Below, piece after piece: positions 35,644-46,686 of a stretch of DNA of 64,000 nucleotides. This stretch comes from Enterobacter mori. Its GTDB lineage: Bacteria; Pseudomonadota; Gammaproteobacteria; Enterobacterales; Enterobacteriaceae. The notes beneath the pieces are model-generated. The model worked only from the letters and a program-made list of their open reading frames with translations. It made no database searches and was not told the origin of the DNA. The stretch spans positions 2,294,001 through 2,358,000 of the forward strand of contig NZ_CP104285.1 of assembly GCF_025244905.1 (NCBI RefSeq), given 5' to 3'. Position 1 is the stretch's first letter. Each line of letters opens with the position of its first letter. The position numbers and the translations under genes were made by a program.

Positions 35644-38600
35644 TCAGGTGTTGCGCCTCCTGTCATCTTCACGAAATGCTGTCGCCGCTTTATGCCTGCG
35701 CAGCCAGATTAGCTTGTACGCAGCAGGAATAATAAACAGCGATAACAGCGGCGCCGTGATCATTCCACCGATCATGGGGGCCGCGATTCGACTCATGACT
35801 TCAGAACCCGCTCCGGTTCCCCAAAGAATCGGTAACAGACCCGCAATGATCACTGCTACGGTCATGGCCTTAGGTCGAACACGCAGCACAGCGCCATGAT
35901 AAAGCGCTTCATCAAGCCCTTCCGCAGTGAACGTTTCACGACGAGACAACTCCGGGTGCGCTTCAATGGCATGACGCAGATACATCAGCATGACTACCCC
36001 AAACTCAGCCGCGACGCCAGCCAGCGCGATAAACCCGGTTCCGGTTGCGACAGACATATGGAAGCCCTGCCAGTACAGGAACCATATCCCTCCGACCAGT
36101 GCGAACGGCAGGCTCATCAGAATCAGCAAGGCTTCGTCCACGCGACGGAAGGCCAGATATAACAGAATGAAAATGATCATCACCGTCATCGGTACCATCA
36201 GTTTCAGTTTTTTATTGGCATGCTCGAGTAATTCAAACTGTCCAGAGAATGACACGCTGGTTCCCGGTCTCAGTTTTACCTGCTGGCTGATGGCTGTCTT
36301 AATGTCGTTCACCACCGACACCATATCCCTGCCCCGCGCATCGATGTAAATCCAGCTGGCGGGACGGGCATTTTCCGTTTTCAACATGGTTGGACCGGAA
36401 ACGACGTTAATCTCTGCCACATCGCCAAGGGTGATTTGCTGCTTCATCGGCGTCAGGATCGGCATCTCCTTCAATGCCTGCGGGCTGTTCCGATAGTCCT
36501 GCGGATAGCGGATATTGATCGGATACCGAGCCACGCCTTCTACCGTTTGCCCTACCGTCGCGCCGCCGATGGCGGAGGAGACGAACAGTTGCACATCGCC
36601 CACCGTCATGCCGTAGCGGGACGCTTTTTCACGGTTGATATCCACATCGACGTAGCGTCCCCCTTCCAGACGCTCAGCCAGGGCTGAGACCACGCCCGGC
36701 ACGGTTTTGGCTACCGCCTCAATGCTCTGCGCCGTTGCGTCGATATCCGACAAAACGGTACCCGACACCTTGATCCCTATCGGACTTTTGATCCCGGTTG
36801 AGAGCATATCGATACGGTTACGGATGGGCGGCACCCAGAGATTGGCAAGCCCCGGCAAACGTACCGTCTGATCCAGTTCATCGATAATCTTGTCAATCGT
36901 CATGCCTGGCCGCCACCGATCTTCCGGCTTAAGCTGAATGGTCGTTTCAACCATTTCAAGCGGCGCGGAATCTGTTGCGGTTTCAGCCTTACCCGTCTTA
37001 CCAAACACGGAAGCCACTTCCGGGACGGTTTTGATTAACTTGTCCGTGGTCTGTAACAGCGCCGCCGCTTCTGCCGGAGAGACGCCCGGCAAGGTCGACG
37101 GCATATACAGCAGATCGCCCTCATTGATCTTCGGCAGAAACTCACCGCCCACCTGACTCAAAGGCCAGATAACCGTGAAGATGGATAACGCTGCAACCAG
37201 CAGTGTAGTTTTAGGCCAGTGGAGCACCCTGAGCAGTAACGGGTGATAGGCTTTGATCAGCAGCCGGTTCAGGGGATTACGGGTTTCCGCAGGGATTCTC
37301 CCGCGGATCCAGAACCCCATCAGAATAGGAATAACAATGATGGCCAGCGCGGCAGCACCCGCCATGGAGTACGTTTTGGTAAAGGCCAGCGGGCCAAACA
37401 ACCGCCCTTCCTGTCCTTCAAGGGTAAATACAGGAATGAACGATAAGGTGATGATCAGCAGGCTGATAAACAGTGCGGGCCCAACCTCCACGGAGGCATG
37501 GGTGATCACCTGCCAGCGGGTGGCGTTGTCAATCTGTTCTCCAGGATGCTGATGATACCACTCCTCAAGCCGTTTATGCGCATTTTCAATCATCACAATG
37601 GCGGCATCCACCATTGCGCCGACGGCGATGGCGATCCCCCCCAGCGACATAATATTGGCGTTCAGCCCCTGGAAGTGCATGACGATAAAGGCAATGCACA
37701 GGCCGAGCGGCAGAGAAATGATGGCGACCAGCGCAGAGCGGATGTGCCAGAGGAACAGGGCGCAGACAATAGCTACCACGATAAACTCTTCAAGCAGTTT
37801 GGAACTCAGGTTGTCGATTGCCCGGTCTATTAGCTGGCTGCGATCGTAGGTGGTCACAATCTCAACGCCTTCCGGCAGGCTGGTCTTCAGCGTCTCCAGT
37901 TTATCTTTCACCGCAGTGATGACTTCACGCGCATTTTTACCCGAACGCAGGATCACGACGCCCCCGGCGACTTCCCCCTGCCCGTTTAGTTCGGCAATGC
38001 CGCGTCGCATTTCCGGCCCCGTCTGCACACGAGCAACATCACGCAAATAAATGGGTACCCCACTTTCCCCGGTTTTCAGGACGATGTTATTGAAGTCATT
38101 TAGGCTATGGAGGTAACCGCTGGCGCGAACCATATATTCCGCTTCCGCGATTTCAATGGATGAGCCCCCTGCTTCCTGGTTAGACGATTCAAGGGCCTGC
38201 TTAACCTCAGGCAGGCTTACGCCATACTGGGCCAGTTTTAATGGATCGACCTGAATCTGATACTGCTTCACCACGCCGCCGACCGACGCCACCTCGGCCA
38301 CGTTCGGAATGGTTTTCAGTTCAAACTTGAGGAACCAGTCCTGAAGAGATCGCAGTTCCGCGAGATCGTGTTTTCCGCTGCGATCGACCAGCGCATACTC
38401 AAATATCCAGCCCACGCCGGTGGCATCAGGTCCGATTTCAGCGCTCACCCCGGCGGGCAGTTTACCCTGCACCTGATTCAGATACTCCAGCACGCGTGAC
38501 CTGGCCCAGTAGAGATCTGTCCCATCCTCAAAAATGACATACACGTAGGAATCACCAAACTGGGAAAACCCGCGCACGGTCTTTGCGCCCGGCACCGACA

Positions 38601-38820
38601 GCATGGTGGTGGTGAGCGGATACGTCACCTGGTTTTCAACTATCTGCGGAGCCTGACCGGGATAGCTGGTTTTAATAATGACCTGGACATCAGACAAATC
38701 GGGCAAGGCATCGACCGGCGTGTTGATGATGGTCCAGGTTCCCCAGACGCTGAGAAACAGCGCCCCCATCATCACCAGAAAACGATTGGCGACTGACCGC
38801 CGGATAATCCATTCAATCAT
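35644..38820 (-). CDS. silA: Silver/copper RND efflux pump, inner-membrane component SilA/CusA
   Basis: The 1058-residue protein is a heavy-metal RND transporter with 12 membrane helices and two large periplasmic domains. It starts [28 protein letters not shown] and matches SilA of plasmid pMG101 more closely than E. coli CusA at several places ([56 protein letters not shown]). It pumps monovalent copper or silver from the periplasm to the outside with SilB and SilC, using protons. ATG 38820 fits AAGGAG and the known MIEW start. The C-terminus ([12 protein letters not shown]) is longer than in pMG101. It is the last gene of silCFBA, with only a DNA-free gap before a HipA-type gene, where pMG101 has silP. 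Confidence 0.95.
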   Translation of the reverse strand: MIEWIIRRSVANRFLVMMGALFLSVWGTWTIINTPVDALPDLSDVQVIIKTSYPGQAPQIVENQVTYPLTTTMLSVPGAKTVRGFSQFGDSYVYVIFEDGTDLYWARSRVLEYLNQVQGKLPAGVSAEIGPDATGVGWIFEYALVDRSGKHDLAELRSLQDWFLKFELKTIPNVAEVASVGGVVKQYQIQVDPLKLAQYGVSLPEVKQALESSNQEAGGSSIEIAEAEYMVRASGYLHSLNDFNNIVLKTGESGVPIYLRDVARVQTGPEMRRGIAELNGQGEVAGGVVILRSGKNAREVITAVKDKLETLKTSLPEGVEIVTTYDRSQLIDRAIDNLSSKLLEEFIVVAIVCALFLWHIRSALVAIISLPLGLCIAFIVMHFQGLNANIMSLGGIAIAVGAMVDAAIVMIENAHKRLEEWYHQHPGEQIDNATRWQVITHASVEVGPALFISLLIITLSFIPVFTLEGQEGRLFGPLAFTKTYSMAGAAALAIIVIPILMGFWIRGRIPAETRNPLNRLLIKAYHPLLLRVLHWPKTTLLVAALSIFTVIWPLSQVGGEFLPKINEGDLLYMPSTLPGVSPAEAAALLQTTDKLIKTVPEVASVFGKTGKAETATDSAPLEMVETTIQLKPEDRWRPGMTIDKIIDELDQTVRLPGLANLWVPPIRNRIDMLSTGIKSPIGIKVSGTVLSDIDATAQSIEAVAKTVPGVVSALAERLEGGRYVDVDINREKASRYGMTVGDVQLFVSSAIGGATVGQTVEGVARYPINIRYPQDYRNSPQALKEMPILTPMKQQITLGDVAEINVVSGPTMLKTENARPASWIYIDARGRDMVSVVNDIKTAISQQVKLRPGTSVSFSGQFELLEHANKKLKLMVPMTVMIIFILLYLAFRRVDEALLILMSLPFALVGGIWFLYWQGFHMSVATGTGFIALAGVAAEFGVVMLMYLRHAIEAHPELSRRETFTAEGLDEALYHGAVLRVRPKAMTVAVIIAGLLPILWGTGAGSEVMSRIAAPMIGGMITAPLLSLFIIPAAYKLIWLRRHKAATAFREDDRRRNT

Positions 38821-38830
38821 CATCGTCTCC

Positions 38831-40081
38831 TTAGTGACCAGCATGCGCGTCGTCAGGTTTTACAGGATGCCGCATGCGCTCCAGCGCACCGGTAATATTG
38901 GCCTCCGAATCAATCAGGAACAAACCGCTGACCACCACCGAGTCCCCTTCATTCAGGCCAGAACTGATACCGGACTGTTGCTGAGATTCGTGCAGCACGT
39001 GGATCGGTTTCGGCACAAAACGTCCTTCCGCATCGACCGTAATCACGCGCTGTTCTTTGCCGGTATCGATAACGGCCTGAGACGGGATCAGCAGCATGTC
39101 CTGGCTTTGGGTATTCAGTTTCAGATAGGCATTCATACCCGGTTTCAGACGTTCATCTTTATTAGAAACCTGCAGGCGCACCTGCAGCGTTCGGGTGGTC
39201 GGGTCCACGCTGGGCAGTAGGTTCCATTTTTCAACCGGGAACGAAGTGTCCGGATAAGCCGGTACTGAAACAGCAAACTGCGACGTGTCTTTCAGGAGAT
39301 ACGCGCTGGACTCAGGGACGGCTGCGCTGATCCAGACGGGGTCCATCCCCTGAATCTGCGCCACCACTTTATCTTTTGAGATATTCATTCCGGTGCGCAG
39401 GTCAAACGCGGTGATCACCCCGTCGATGGGGGCTTTAATAGTAAATCGGGTCTGAATCGTTCGGCTTGCGCGCAGCCTTTGTATATCGTCGTCTGGCATG
39501 CCTGCCAGCCGCAGCCGCTCAAGCACCCCTTTAATCTGGCCAGGCGTTCCGCCGGTGCCGGATAACAGCAAAAACTCACTCTGCGCCTCGACCCAGTCCG
39601 GGATCGTGATATCAATCAGCGGCGTGCCTTTCTTCACATGGTCGCCCGTTGTCAGCGGGTACACTTTCTCAACGAAACCTTCAGCGCGTGCCTGCACAAT
39701 GACAAACTGATAATCGTTATAGCTGACGTTGGCCGGAATGGTCTGGGAATAATTCAGCTTGCCTCGCGTGACTTTTTGCGTTTTTAATCCCAGATTCTGA
39801 ATCTGTGTCGGATCAATACGAATACCAGCGCTGCTTTTCTCATCGTCTTCATCCGCATACTTCGGCACCAGGTCCATATCCATAAAAGGCGATTTACCGG
39901 GCTTATCAAATTTAACGTCTGGTTTCATAGGGTCATACCAGAAAAGTACCTTTCGCTCGGGTACTGTCTTTTCTGTTGTATCCACTGAATCCATCGCCTG
40001 CCAGGCCGTCACTGAAATCAGCCCGCCAGCTATGAGACTGGAAATAATCATTGCAGCATATTTTATTTTAAAAGACGCCAT
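38831..40081 (-). CDS. silB: Silver/copper efflux membrane fusion protein SilB/CusB
   Basis: The 416-residue periplasmic adaptor has a signal anchor (residues 8-28) and a metal-binding N-terminal segment [31 protein letters not shown] whose methionines correspond to the CusB metal site. Barrel-sandwich and alpha-hairpin parts follow ([61 protein letters not shown]). It links the SilA pump to the SilC outer-membrane channel and can pass silver or copper ions. It ends with HAGH, shorter than the pMG101 protein. It overlaps nothing and sits ten bases before silA. Confidence 0.95.
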   Translation of the reverse strand: MASFKIKYAAMIISSLIAGGLISVTAWQAMDSVDTTEKTVPERKVLFWYDPMKPDVKFDKPGKSPFMDMDLVPKYADEDDEKSSAGIRIDPTQIQNLGLKTQKVTRGKLNYSQTIPANVSYNDYQFVIVQARAEGFVEKVYPLTTGDHVKKGTPLIDITIPDWVEAQSEFLLLSGTGGTPGQIKGVLERLRLAGMPDDDIQRLRASRTIQTRFTIKAPIDGVITAFDLRTGMNISKDKVVAQIQGMDPVWISAAVPESSAYLLKDTSQFAVSVPAYPDTSFPVEKWNLLPSVDPTTRTLQVRLQVSNKDERLKPGMNAYLKLNTQSQDMLLIPSQAVIDTGKEQRVITVDAEGRFVPKPIHVLHESQQQSGISSGLNEGDSVVVSGLFLIDSEANITGALERMRHPVKPDDAHAGH

Positions 40082-40092
40082 GCCATTTCTCG

Positions 40093-40434
40093 CTATTTAA
40101 TGCTCTTCAATAAAGAGATATTGCCCTGCTGCACAAAAGAAAAATTAACCTGGCTACCCACTTTTAACGCCGTAATACTCTCGTCAGCCTGGGTAAAGGT
40201 GAAGCGCATGGTCATCGCGGGCCAGCCAACCGCCGGGATAGCATCATGAGAAATAGTGATTTTCTTACTGGTAAGATCAATGTCCTTCACAATGCCGGTT
40301 CCCTCAATCACCTGCTCTGAAGCGGCGTCGCTGGCAGCAGTCATCTCACCATGCTGGTGAACTTCAGCCTGAAGACCAGCAGAAAACATCACAGAAAGAG
40401 CACCCAATACAACGGCTTTAATGGAATTACGCAT
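40093..40434 (-). CDS. silF: Periplasmic silver/copper chaperone SilF/CusF
   Basis: The 113-residue protein has a signal peptide ending LQAE and the CusF fold with metal ligands H63, W71 (cation-pi contact), M74 and M76 in SHDAIPAVGWPAMTMRF. It delivers monovalent copper or silver to the SilB/SilA pump. The region after the signal (EVHQHGEMTAASDAASEQ) is a flexible histidine/methionine tail as in SilF. It sits 11 bases before silB and 29 bases after silC. Confidence 0.93.
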   Translation of the reverse strand: MRNSIKAVVLGALSVMFSAGLQAEVHQHGEMTAASDAASEQVIEGTGIVKDIDLTSKKITISHDAIPAVGWPAMTMRFTFTQADESITALKVGSQVNFSFVQQGNISLLKSIK

Positions 40435-40463
40435 ATTTATTGTCCTGTTAAAAGATAAATAAT

Positions 40464-41849
40464 TTATTCAACCCAGCCGCCACCCAGTGAGGTGTAAAGA
40501 TTAATTTCATTCACCTGTCGGGAATTGGTCAGGTCGAGAAGGTTTTGCTGCGTGGTGAAAAGAGAACGTTCTGCATCAAGCACTTCGATATAGCTCACCG
40601 CGCCGCTGGCATATAATCCTCTGGCGCGCTGAAGGGTAATTTGCAGTGAATCCAGATAACGCTGCTGCGCCTCAATTTGCTTGCTAATGCTGTCACGCAG
40701 GGCGAGCGCATCAGCAACATCTTTAAATGCCGACTGAATTTTTTGTTCGTAATTCACAACCGACTGCTGCTGGCGAATTTCAGCCAGCTTCAGGTTGGCC
40801 TTATTCTTTCCGGCATTGAAAATAGGAATGTCGATTTTAGGAATAAAATTCCACATCCCGCTCGTCGGTGTGAAAAGGCTGGATAACGCCGTGCTGCTTG
40901 TTGAAAGTCCACTTGTCAGCGAAATTGAAGGAAAAAAAGCGGCTCGGGCCGCGCCAATATTGGCATCAGCGGCTTTCAGCTGATACTCCGCCTCCATAAT
41001 ATCCGGGCGCTGAAGCAGAATGTCTGATGACAGATTGGGCGGCAGTATTACGGGTGTCAAAGCGCTATCGCTTGCACCGTTTTCTGACGGGAGCGCGCGA
41101 TACGTGCCCAGCACAAGTTGCAGGGCATTATTTGCCTGCGCAAGCTTGCCCTCTCTTTTGGCAATCTCTGCGCGGGTACTTTCGATTTGTCCACGGGCCT
41201 GCTCCAGCGCGAGGACGTTCGTGCTGCCGGTCACCAGCTGCTGCTCTACAAGGGCATAAGACTGTTGATAATTTTTCAGCGTATCGCGCGCAATACGCAG
41301 CTGTTTGTAGGCCAGCTGCTGGCTGAAATAACTCTGCGACACGCTGGAGACAAGCAGAATATGTACCGCCCTGCGGGCTTCTTCGCTGGCAAAATAGTTC
41401 TGTCTGTCAGCCTCACTCATGTTTCTGAGCTTGCCGAAAAAATCGAGTTCGTAGCTAAGTTCAAGGCCCGCGTCATACTCTTGTGATGTCGGCTCGTCAC
41501 TTTTCAGCCCGCCGCTGTAGGTAATACCTGACGACGCATTCAACTGCGGATAGCGGTCCGCATCCGTGACGTTGAACTGCGCACGGGCTTCTTCCACCTT
41601 CAGGGCCGCCATGCGCAAATCGCGATTGTTGCTCAGGGCTTCGGCAATCAGCCTTGTCACCTGTGGATCGGCAAAAAAGTTGCGCCACCCGCTGTCCTGA
41701 TAATTCTGCGCAGCGGGCATCAGACCGTTGCGAGACAGTGAAAACTGCTGCGGGACCGGTGCCGCGGGTCGCTGGTATTCAGGTGCCAGGGAGACGCAGC
41801 CTGCAAGAAGGAAAATAGTGCTGATGCTAAGTCGTTTTAAGGTGAACAT
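40464..41849 (-). CDS. silC: Silver/copper efflux outer-membrane channel SilC/CusC
   Basis: The 461-residue lipoprotein has the lipobox LLAGC at about residues 14-18 and is the TolC-like trimeric channel of the pump. Blocks such as AALKVEEARAQFNVTDADRYPQLNASSGITYSGGLKSDEPTSQEYDAGLELSYELDFFGKLRNMSEADRQNYFASEEARRAVHILLVSSVSQSYFSQQLAYKQLRI are nearly identical to SilC, and the length equals pMG101 SilC (461). I chose ATG 41849 (MFTLKRLSIS); the open frame runs 13 codons further up without support. It is the first gene of silCFBA and its promoter region holds a SilR/CusR box. Confidence 0.95.
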   Translation of the reverse strand: MFTLKRLSISTIFLLAGCVSLAPEYQRPAAPVPQQFSLSRNGLMPAAQNYQDSGWRNFFADPQVTRLIAEALSNNRDLRMAALKVEEARAQFNVTDADRYPQLNASSGITYSGGLKSDEPTSQEYDAGLELSYELDFFGKLRNMSEADRQNYFASEEARRAVHILLVSSVSQSYFSQQLAYKQLRIARDTLKNYQQSYALVEQQLVTGSTNVLALEQARGQIESTRAEIAKREGKLAQANNALQLVLGTYRALPSENGASDSALTPVILPPNLSSDILLQRPDIMEAEYQLKAADANIGAARAAFFPSISLTSGLSTSSTALSSLFTPTSGMWNFIPKIDIPIFNAGKNKANLKLAEIRQQQSVVNYEQKIQSAFKDVADALALRDSISKQIEAQQRYLDSLQITLQRARGLYASGAVSYIEVLDAERSLFTTQQNLLDLTNSRQVNEINLYTSLGGGWVE

Positions 41850-41951
41850 AACGCTTCTCGTCCAGGCAGACCTGGTAAATGATTCCAATGAAGTCCAGAG
41901 TGTTACCAGGGTTACTCTAACGAAATCATCCTGTTTGCCCGGTGACAGGAT

Positions 41952-41969
41952 AATGACAATGTTGTCATT
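41952..41969. promoter_or_regulatory. SilR/CusR binding box
   Basis: AATGACAA (41952-41959), two bases, TTGTCATT (41962-41969) is a perfect match to the core of the E. coli CusR box (AAATGACAAnnTTGTCATTT). It lies in the 190-base gap between the divergent silC and silR genes, so it can serve both operons in response to copper or silver. Confidence 0.9.
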
Positions 41970-42039
41970 TTTAGCGTAAGCCGTTGATTACGGCCTTCGG
42001 CGCAATAGAATGTCGCTAGCAGCCAGTCAGGGGAGCAAG

Positions 42040-42723
42040 ATGAAAATACTGATCGTTGAAGACGAGATTAAAACAGGCGAATACCTTAGCAAGGGGCTGA
42101 CGGAGGCGGGCTTTGTGGTGGACTACGCTGACAATGGCCTGAACGGATATCATCTCGCTATGACCGCCGGGTATGATCTCCTGATTCTGGATATCATGCT
42201 GCCTGATGTGAACGGCTGGGATATCGTGCGCATGCTGCGTTCTGCCGGGAAAGGGATGCCGATACTGTTACTGACGGCCCTCGGCACGATTGAACACCGG
42301 GTTAAGGGGCTTGAGCTGGGCGCTGATGACTACCTGGTAAAACCTTTCGCGTTTGCTGAGCTTCTCGCTCGGGTGAGAACGCTCCTAAGGCGTGGTAATA
42401 CGGCGATAGCCGAGAGCCAGTTCAACGTGGCGGACCTGATGATCGATCTCATCTCCAGGAAGGTCACCCGCGCCGGAAACCGTGTTCTGTTAACCAGCAA
42501 AGAGTTCAGCCTGCTGGAGTTTTTCATCCGTCATCAGGGCGAAGTCCTGCCCCGTTCCCTGATTGCTTCGCAGGTGTGGGACATGAACTTTGACAGCGAC
42601 ACCAACGCCATTGACGTCGCGGTTAAGCGCCTGCGCGCCAAAATAGACAATGATTATGAGCCAAAACTGATCCAGACCGTCCGCGGTGTCGGCTATATGC
42701 TGGAGGCGCCGGATGCAAAATAA
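42040..42723 (+). CDS. silR: Response regulator SilR/CusR
   Basis: The 227-residue OmpR-type regulator has the receiver domain with phosphoacceptor D51 ([15 protein letters not shown]) and the winged helix ending [11 protein letters not shown]. It matches SilR in the stretches [22 protein letters not shown] and [49 protein letters not shown]. It activates silCFBA on copper or silver stress through the box at 41952. ATG 42040 has GGGGAG upstream; codons before it lack support. It overlaps silS by 11 bases. Confidence 0.93.
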   Translation: MKILIVEDEIKTGEYLSKGLTEAGFVVDYADNGLNGYHLAMTAGYDLLILDIMLPDVNGWDIVRMLRSAGKGMPILLLTALGTIEHRVKGLELGADDYLVKPFAFAELLARVRTLLRRGNTAIAESQFNVADLMIDLISRKVTRAGNRVLLTSKEFSLLEFFIRHQGEVLPRSLIASQVWDMNFDSDTNAIDVAVKRLRAKIDNDYEPKLIQTVRGVGYMLEAPDAK

Positions 42724-44170
42724 GCCCGCCAGGCGTCCTTTCTCTCTTGCCCTGAGGCTGACGTTTTTTATCAGTCTCTCCACGATCCTCGCTTTTTTCG
42801 CCTTTACCTGGTTTATGCTGCATTCGGTTGAAAAGCATTTTGCCGAACAGGATATTAGCGATCTGCAGCAAATCAGTACCGCAATGCACCGCATACTGCA
42901 GTCACCGGCCGATCCCGATGAACGAAAGGTCAGTAAAATCAAAGAGTCGATTGCCAGTTACCGCAACGTCGCCGTGCTACTTTTGGATCCTCAGGGGAAT
43001 GAACTGTTCAGTTCCGCGCAAGGCGCGGCATTACGCCCTGCGGTAAATACGGCGGATTTTGGCACACACCGTCGCGCGCAGGATGTGTTTCTCTGGACGG
43101 TAGAAGATCCTGCCATGCCCGCGCATTCCGGCCCCGAAATGAAAATGGAAACCTACCGAATTATCGCCTCTTCTGGAACGGCAGCATTTCAGGGAAAAAC
43201 GCAGAACTACGTCATGCTTATCGGGCTTTCCATCAATTTTCATCTTCACTACCTCGATGCGCTGAAAAAGAATCTGCTCGCGATTGCTGCTGTTATCAGC
43301 GTGCTGATTATTCTGGTCATCCGCATCGCGGTTCGCCAGGGACACCTGCCCCTGCGTAACGTCAGCACCGCTATCAAAAATATCACCTCTGAAAATCTGG
43401 ATGTGCGGCTGGAGCCGTCCCGCGTGCCTGTTGAGCTGGAACAGCTGGTGATCTCGTTCAACCATATGATTGAAAAAATTGAGGATGTCTTTACCCGTCA
43501 GGCCAATTTTTCTGCCGATATCGCGCACGAAATCAGAACCCCCATCACCAACCTGATGACGCAGACCGAGATTGCGCTAAGCCAGAACCGGACGCAGAAA
43601 GAGCTTGAAGACGTGCTCTATTCCAGCCTTGAAGAGTACACCCGGATGACCCGCATGGTCAGCGACATGCTGTTTCTCGCGCAGGCGGATAATAACCAGC
43701 TGATCCCTGACCGGGTCATGTTTGATTTACGTGCAGAGGTGATGAAAGTTTTCGATTTCTTCGAAGCCTGGGCGGAAGAGCGCAACATCACGCTGAAATT
43801 TAACGGGATGCCCTGCCTGCTTGAAGGGGATCCCCAGATGTTCAGGCGAGCGATCAATAACCTGTTGTCCAATGCCCTGCGTTATACGCCGGAAGCACAG
43901 GCCGTGACCGTCTCACTCACAGAACAAGAGAGCGATTTTGTTCTGATGATTGAAAACCCCGGAACGCCCATCCCGGAAGAACATTTGCCGAGACTGTTCG
44001 ACCGTTTCTATCGGGTGGATCCGTCCAGGCAACGTAAAGGCGAAGGCAGCGGGATCGGGCTTGCTATCGTCAAGTCCATTGTGGTTGCCCATCATGGAAA
44101 AGTGCGTGTGGAATCTGACGCTCGCTCGACGCGGTTCATCTTGTCTGTGCCAAAGGCGATACCGCGCTAA
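42713..44170 (+). CDS. silS: Sensor histidine kinase SilS/CusS
   Basis: The 485-residue inner-membrane kinase has membrane segments at about 12-38 and 188-208, a periplasmic metal-sensing region between them, a HAMP segment and the phosphorylated histidine H272 in [14 protein letters not shown]. The N box ([14 protein letters not shown]) and G2 ([13 protein letters not shown]) are intact. It senses periplasmic copper or silver. It starts within silR and ends three bases before a convergent LysR gene. silE, which follows silS on pMG101, is absent. Confidence 0.93.
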   Translation: MQNKPARRPFSLALRLTFFISLSTILAFFAFTWFMLHSVEKHFAEQDISDLQQISTAMHRILQSPADPDERKVSKIKESIASYRNVAVLLLDPQGNELFSSAQGAALRPAVNTADFGTHRRAQDVFLWTVEDPAMPAHSGPEMKMETYRIIASSGTAAFQGKTQNYVMLIGLSINFHLHYLDALKKNLLAIAAVISVLIILVIRIAVRQGHLPLRNVSTAIKNITSENLDVRLEPSRVPVELEQLVISFNHMIEKIEDVFTRQANFSADIAHEIRTPITNLMTQTEIALSQNRTQKELEDVLYSSLEEYTRMTRMVSDMLFLAQADNNQLIPDRVMFDLRAEVMKVFDFFEAWAEERNITLKFNGMPCLLEGDPQMFRRAINNLLSNALRYTPEAQAVTVSLTEQESDFVLMIENPGTPIPEEHLPRLFDRFYRVDPSRQRKGEGSGIGLAIVKSIVVAHHGKVRVESDARSTRFILSVPKAIPR

Positions 44171-44173
44171 GGC

Positions 44174-45079
44174 TCACTGCGCATCCTGACAGACTTCGCG
44201 CACTTTTTCTCTCAGCCAACGGTGCCCCGGATCCTGCTCCATGCGCGGGTGCCACATCTGGGAAACCGTGATGATCCGGGCTTTAAACGGCAGTTCGAAG
44301 ACGTGCAAACTTTCCGTCATGGTTTGATTGCGCAGATACAGTGCGGGAACCATCGCAATGAGATCGGACGCCAGCGCCACGGATAACGCCGTCGGGAAGC
44401 CCGGCACCACGCTGGCCACTTTACGTTTCATACCCTGTTCCGCCAGAACGTCATCGACAAAGCCGTGTAACGAACCGTCGGGCGAGGCGACCACATGGCC
44501 CCATGACACATAATCGTTGATGCTAATTGTCGACAGCGCGGCCAGCGGATGCCCTTTGCGTACCGCACCCACAAACCGGTCGTGAAATAACCGCTGCAAA
44601 CGTATCTCCGGTCCCATATTGCTCTGTACGCCAATTTCCAGGTCAACCAGCCCCTCACGCAGATACCGCGACGTTTTTTCAGGCTTTGGTGCGAAGCGTA
44701 TACAGACCTCAGGGGCAGCCGCGGCAATGGCGGCAATCAGCGAAGGACCAAAGGCCACCACGAAGCCATCATTTGCCCGAATGGTGAAAAGTCGCGCCAG
44801 ATTTTGGACGTTAAGCGTCTCGGTGGAGGGCTGGAGCACCGCCCTCGCCTCGTGCACGGCGTTTCTGGCCCGGTCCCGGGAGGCTTCTGCCCAGGGCGTC
44901 AGCACCATATGACGCCCGGCCCGAACCAGAATCGGATCGCCGGTTACTTCACGCAGCCTGCTCAGCGTTCGGCTCATGGCCGAAGTGCTGAGGTTTAAAA
45001 GCCGCGCCGCAGCCGCTACGCTGGCTTCAGCCAGCAAAACGTCGAGGGCAACCAGCAAATTAAAATCAGGGTCGGTCAC
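44174..45079 (-). CDS. LysR-family transcriptional regulator
   Basis: The 301-residue protein has the LysR winged helix (residues 6-60: LLVALDVLLAEASVAAAARLLNLSTSAMSRTLSRLRE) and the effector-binding half (95-295). The opening D-P-D-F-N-L-L-V-A-L-D and the late stretch MWHPRMEQDPGHRWLRE are typical of the NodD/SyrM-like subgroup. It is divergent from an MFS pump gene across 117 bases and probably controls that gene. The inducer is unknown. Confidence 0.9.
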   Translation of the reverse strand: MTDPDFNLLVALDVLLAEASVAAAARLLNLSTSAMSRTLSRLREVTGDPILVRAGRHMVLTPWAEASRDRARNAVHEARAVLQPSTETLNVQNLARLFTIRANDGFVVAFGPSLIAAIAAAAPEVCIRFAPKPEKTSRYLREGLVDLEIGVQSNMGPEIRLQRLFHDRFVGAVRKGHPLAALSTISINDYVSWGHVVASPDGSLHGFVDDVLAEQGMKRKVASVVPGFPTALSVALASDLIAMVPALYLRNQTMTESLHVFELPFKARIITVSQMWHPRMEQDPGHRWLREKVREVCQDAQ

Positions 45080-45196
45080 GTTATCTCCTCATATAAGGCG
45101 TTATACGCAACGAATGAGTGCACAGGCTGCGTCTTCCGCCTTGTATACCCCATGATTATAGTTTCGTCATCACTATTCTTTTCTGGAGTAAATATC

Positions 45197-46582
45197 ATGA
45201 CGCTGTTTTCAAACCAGCCCGGCGATGAGGGATTACCGGGACACGAACGTGCACGGGTCATGGTCGCTCTGATGACCACTACGCTGATGGGCGTCTTCGA
45301 TGGGACCATGATTAACGTTGCGCTGCCCTCTATGGCAAGCGCGATGCAGGTCTCAGCGAATGTCGCAGTATGGTTTGCCAACAGTTACCTGCTGTCGGCG
45401 GCGATGACGCTGGCTATCTTTGCCGCGCTGGCAGCGCGCATGGGCTATCGCCCGGTGTTTCTGGCAGGTCTTGCGACGTTCACGCTGACCTCCCTTGGCT
45501 GCGCGATGGCGACGACGCCCGACATGCTGATCGGGATGCGCGTTTTGCAAGGCATAGGGGGGGCGGCCACGTTGAGTATCGCCCCGGCAATACTGCGCTC
45601 CGTTTTCCCGGGACGACTGCTTGGCCGCGTTCTGGGGCTGCACGCCCTGCTGATTGCCGCCAGCACGGCCATAGCGCCGGTGCTGGGCGGCACGATCCTG
45701 GAGGCACTGCGCTGGGAATGGCTGTTTGCGATTAACATTATTCCGGGAAGTGTCGCACTGCTGCTGGCCTGTAAGGCATTACCGCGCGGTTCGGCTTCCA
45801 GTAAAACGCCCTTTGACACCGCAGGTGCTGTGCTCTCGGCGGTTCTGTTAGGTTCGACGATCATGACCGCGAACAGTTTCCAGCACGTCAGCCATGAGGC
45901 CGCGTTCTGGGCGAGTATTGCCCTGCTCAGCATCGCCGCGTTCATCTGGCATATTCGCCGCGTCCAAAGTCCCTTGCTGCCCCCCGTTATCTTCCGCAAC
46001 GGTCGCTTTACGCTCGCCGCACTCACCTCACTTGCGTCGTTTGTCAGCCAGGGCATTACCTTTATCGCGCTGCCGTTTCTGTTTCAAAGCGTGTATGGCT
46101 ACAGCCCGCTGGAATCGGCCCTTCTGTTCACGCCCTGGCCGATTGGCATCGTGTTGATTGCCCCGCACGCGGGCCGTTGGGCAGATACGATTTCAGCGCC
46201 GCTGATTTCGACCATCGGGCTGATGATTTTTGCCGTTGGGTTGATCCTGCTGGCGACGTTACCGGCAAGCCCTCCCACATGGGATATCTGCCTGCGCAGT
46301 CTGGTGTGCGGTATTGGGTTTGGCTGCTTCCAGAGCCCCAATAATCGGGAAATGCTCGCTAACGTGGCGCGGGAGAATGCCAGCTATGCATCCGGGGTAT
46401 TGTCCATCGTCAGGACCTTCGGGCAGTGTCTGGGGGCGGCCGTGGTTGGGGTCTGGCTGGCTGCGACGACGGGCTCGAATCAGGCCGTTCACTTTGCGCT
46501 GTGGACTGCGGTGTTAGCCTCGGCCGGGTCGGTGTTGTTTAGCCTGAGCCGACTGCGCCCTGTCGTTCGGGCATCCGCCTGA
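45197..46582 (+). CDS. DHA2-type MFS drug exporter (14 helices)
   Basis: The 461-residue membrane protein has about 14 helices. It shows GVFDGTMINVALPSMA (motif D1 of the DHA2 group), the loop-2 segment LAARMGYRPVFLAG, and motif C-like RVLQGIGGAATLSIAPAILRSVFPGRLLGRVLG with LHALLIAASTAIAPVLGGTILE, as in EmrB/QacA-type pumps such as SmvA. It should expel lipophilic cations or antiseptics using protons. ATG 45197 has GGAG eight bases upstream. The divergent LysR gene likely regulates it. The substrate is unknown. Confidence 0.9.
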   Translation: MTLFSNQPGDEGLPGHERARVMVALMTTTLMGVFDGTMINVALPSMASAMQVSANVAVWFANSYLLSAAMTLAIFAALAARMGYRPVFLAGLATFTLTSLGCAMATTPDMLIGMRVLQGIGGAATLSIAPAILRSVFPGRLLGRVLGLHALLIAASTAIAPVLGGTILEALRWEWLFAINIIPGSVALLLACKALPRGSASSKTPFDTAGAVLSAVLLGSTIMTANSFQHVSHEAAFWASIALLSIAAFIWHIRRVQSPLLPPVIFRNGRFTLAALTSLASFVSQGITFIALPFLFQSVYGYSPLESALLFTPWPIGIVLIAPHAGRWADTISAPLISTIGLMIFAVGLILLATLPASPPTWDICLRSLVCGIGFGCFQSPNNREMLANVARENASYASGVLSIVRTFGQCLGAAVVGVWLAATTGSNQAVHFALWTAVLASAGSVLFSLSRLRPVVRASA

Positions 46583-46584
46583 TT

Positions 46585-46672
46585 CGCCCGGCGGCGCTAC
46601 GCTTGCACGGACCTACAGGAAATGTGAATTTCACAATGTAGGCCGGTTAAGCGCAGCGCCACCCGGCAAAAA
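46585..46672. repeat. REP/BIME-type repeat
   Basis: Two REP-like palindromic units face each other between convergent genes: GCCCGGCGGCGCTACGCTTGC near 46585 and GTAGGCCGGTTAAGCGCAGC with CACCCGGCA near 46640-46672, separated by about 35 bases. REP elements of this type are enterobacterial, usually non-coding and often stabilise mRNA or mark convergent 3' ends. Confidence 0.7.
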
Positions 46673-46686
46673 GACGACGCGTTTGT

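Noticed and set aside
38678..39220. A 180-codon open frame across the silA/silB junction on the plus strand
   Set aside because: Both silA and silB on the minus strand are full-length and recognised; the crossing frame has no support.
45445..46056. A 203-codon open frame opposite the DHA2 MFS gene
   Set aside because: The plus-strand transporter has continuous membrane helices and conserved motifs; the minus frame is a shadow.
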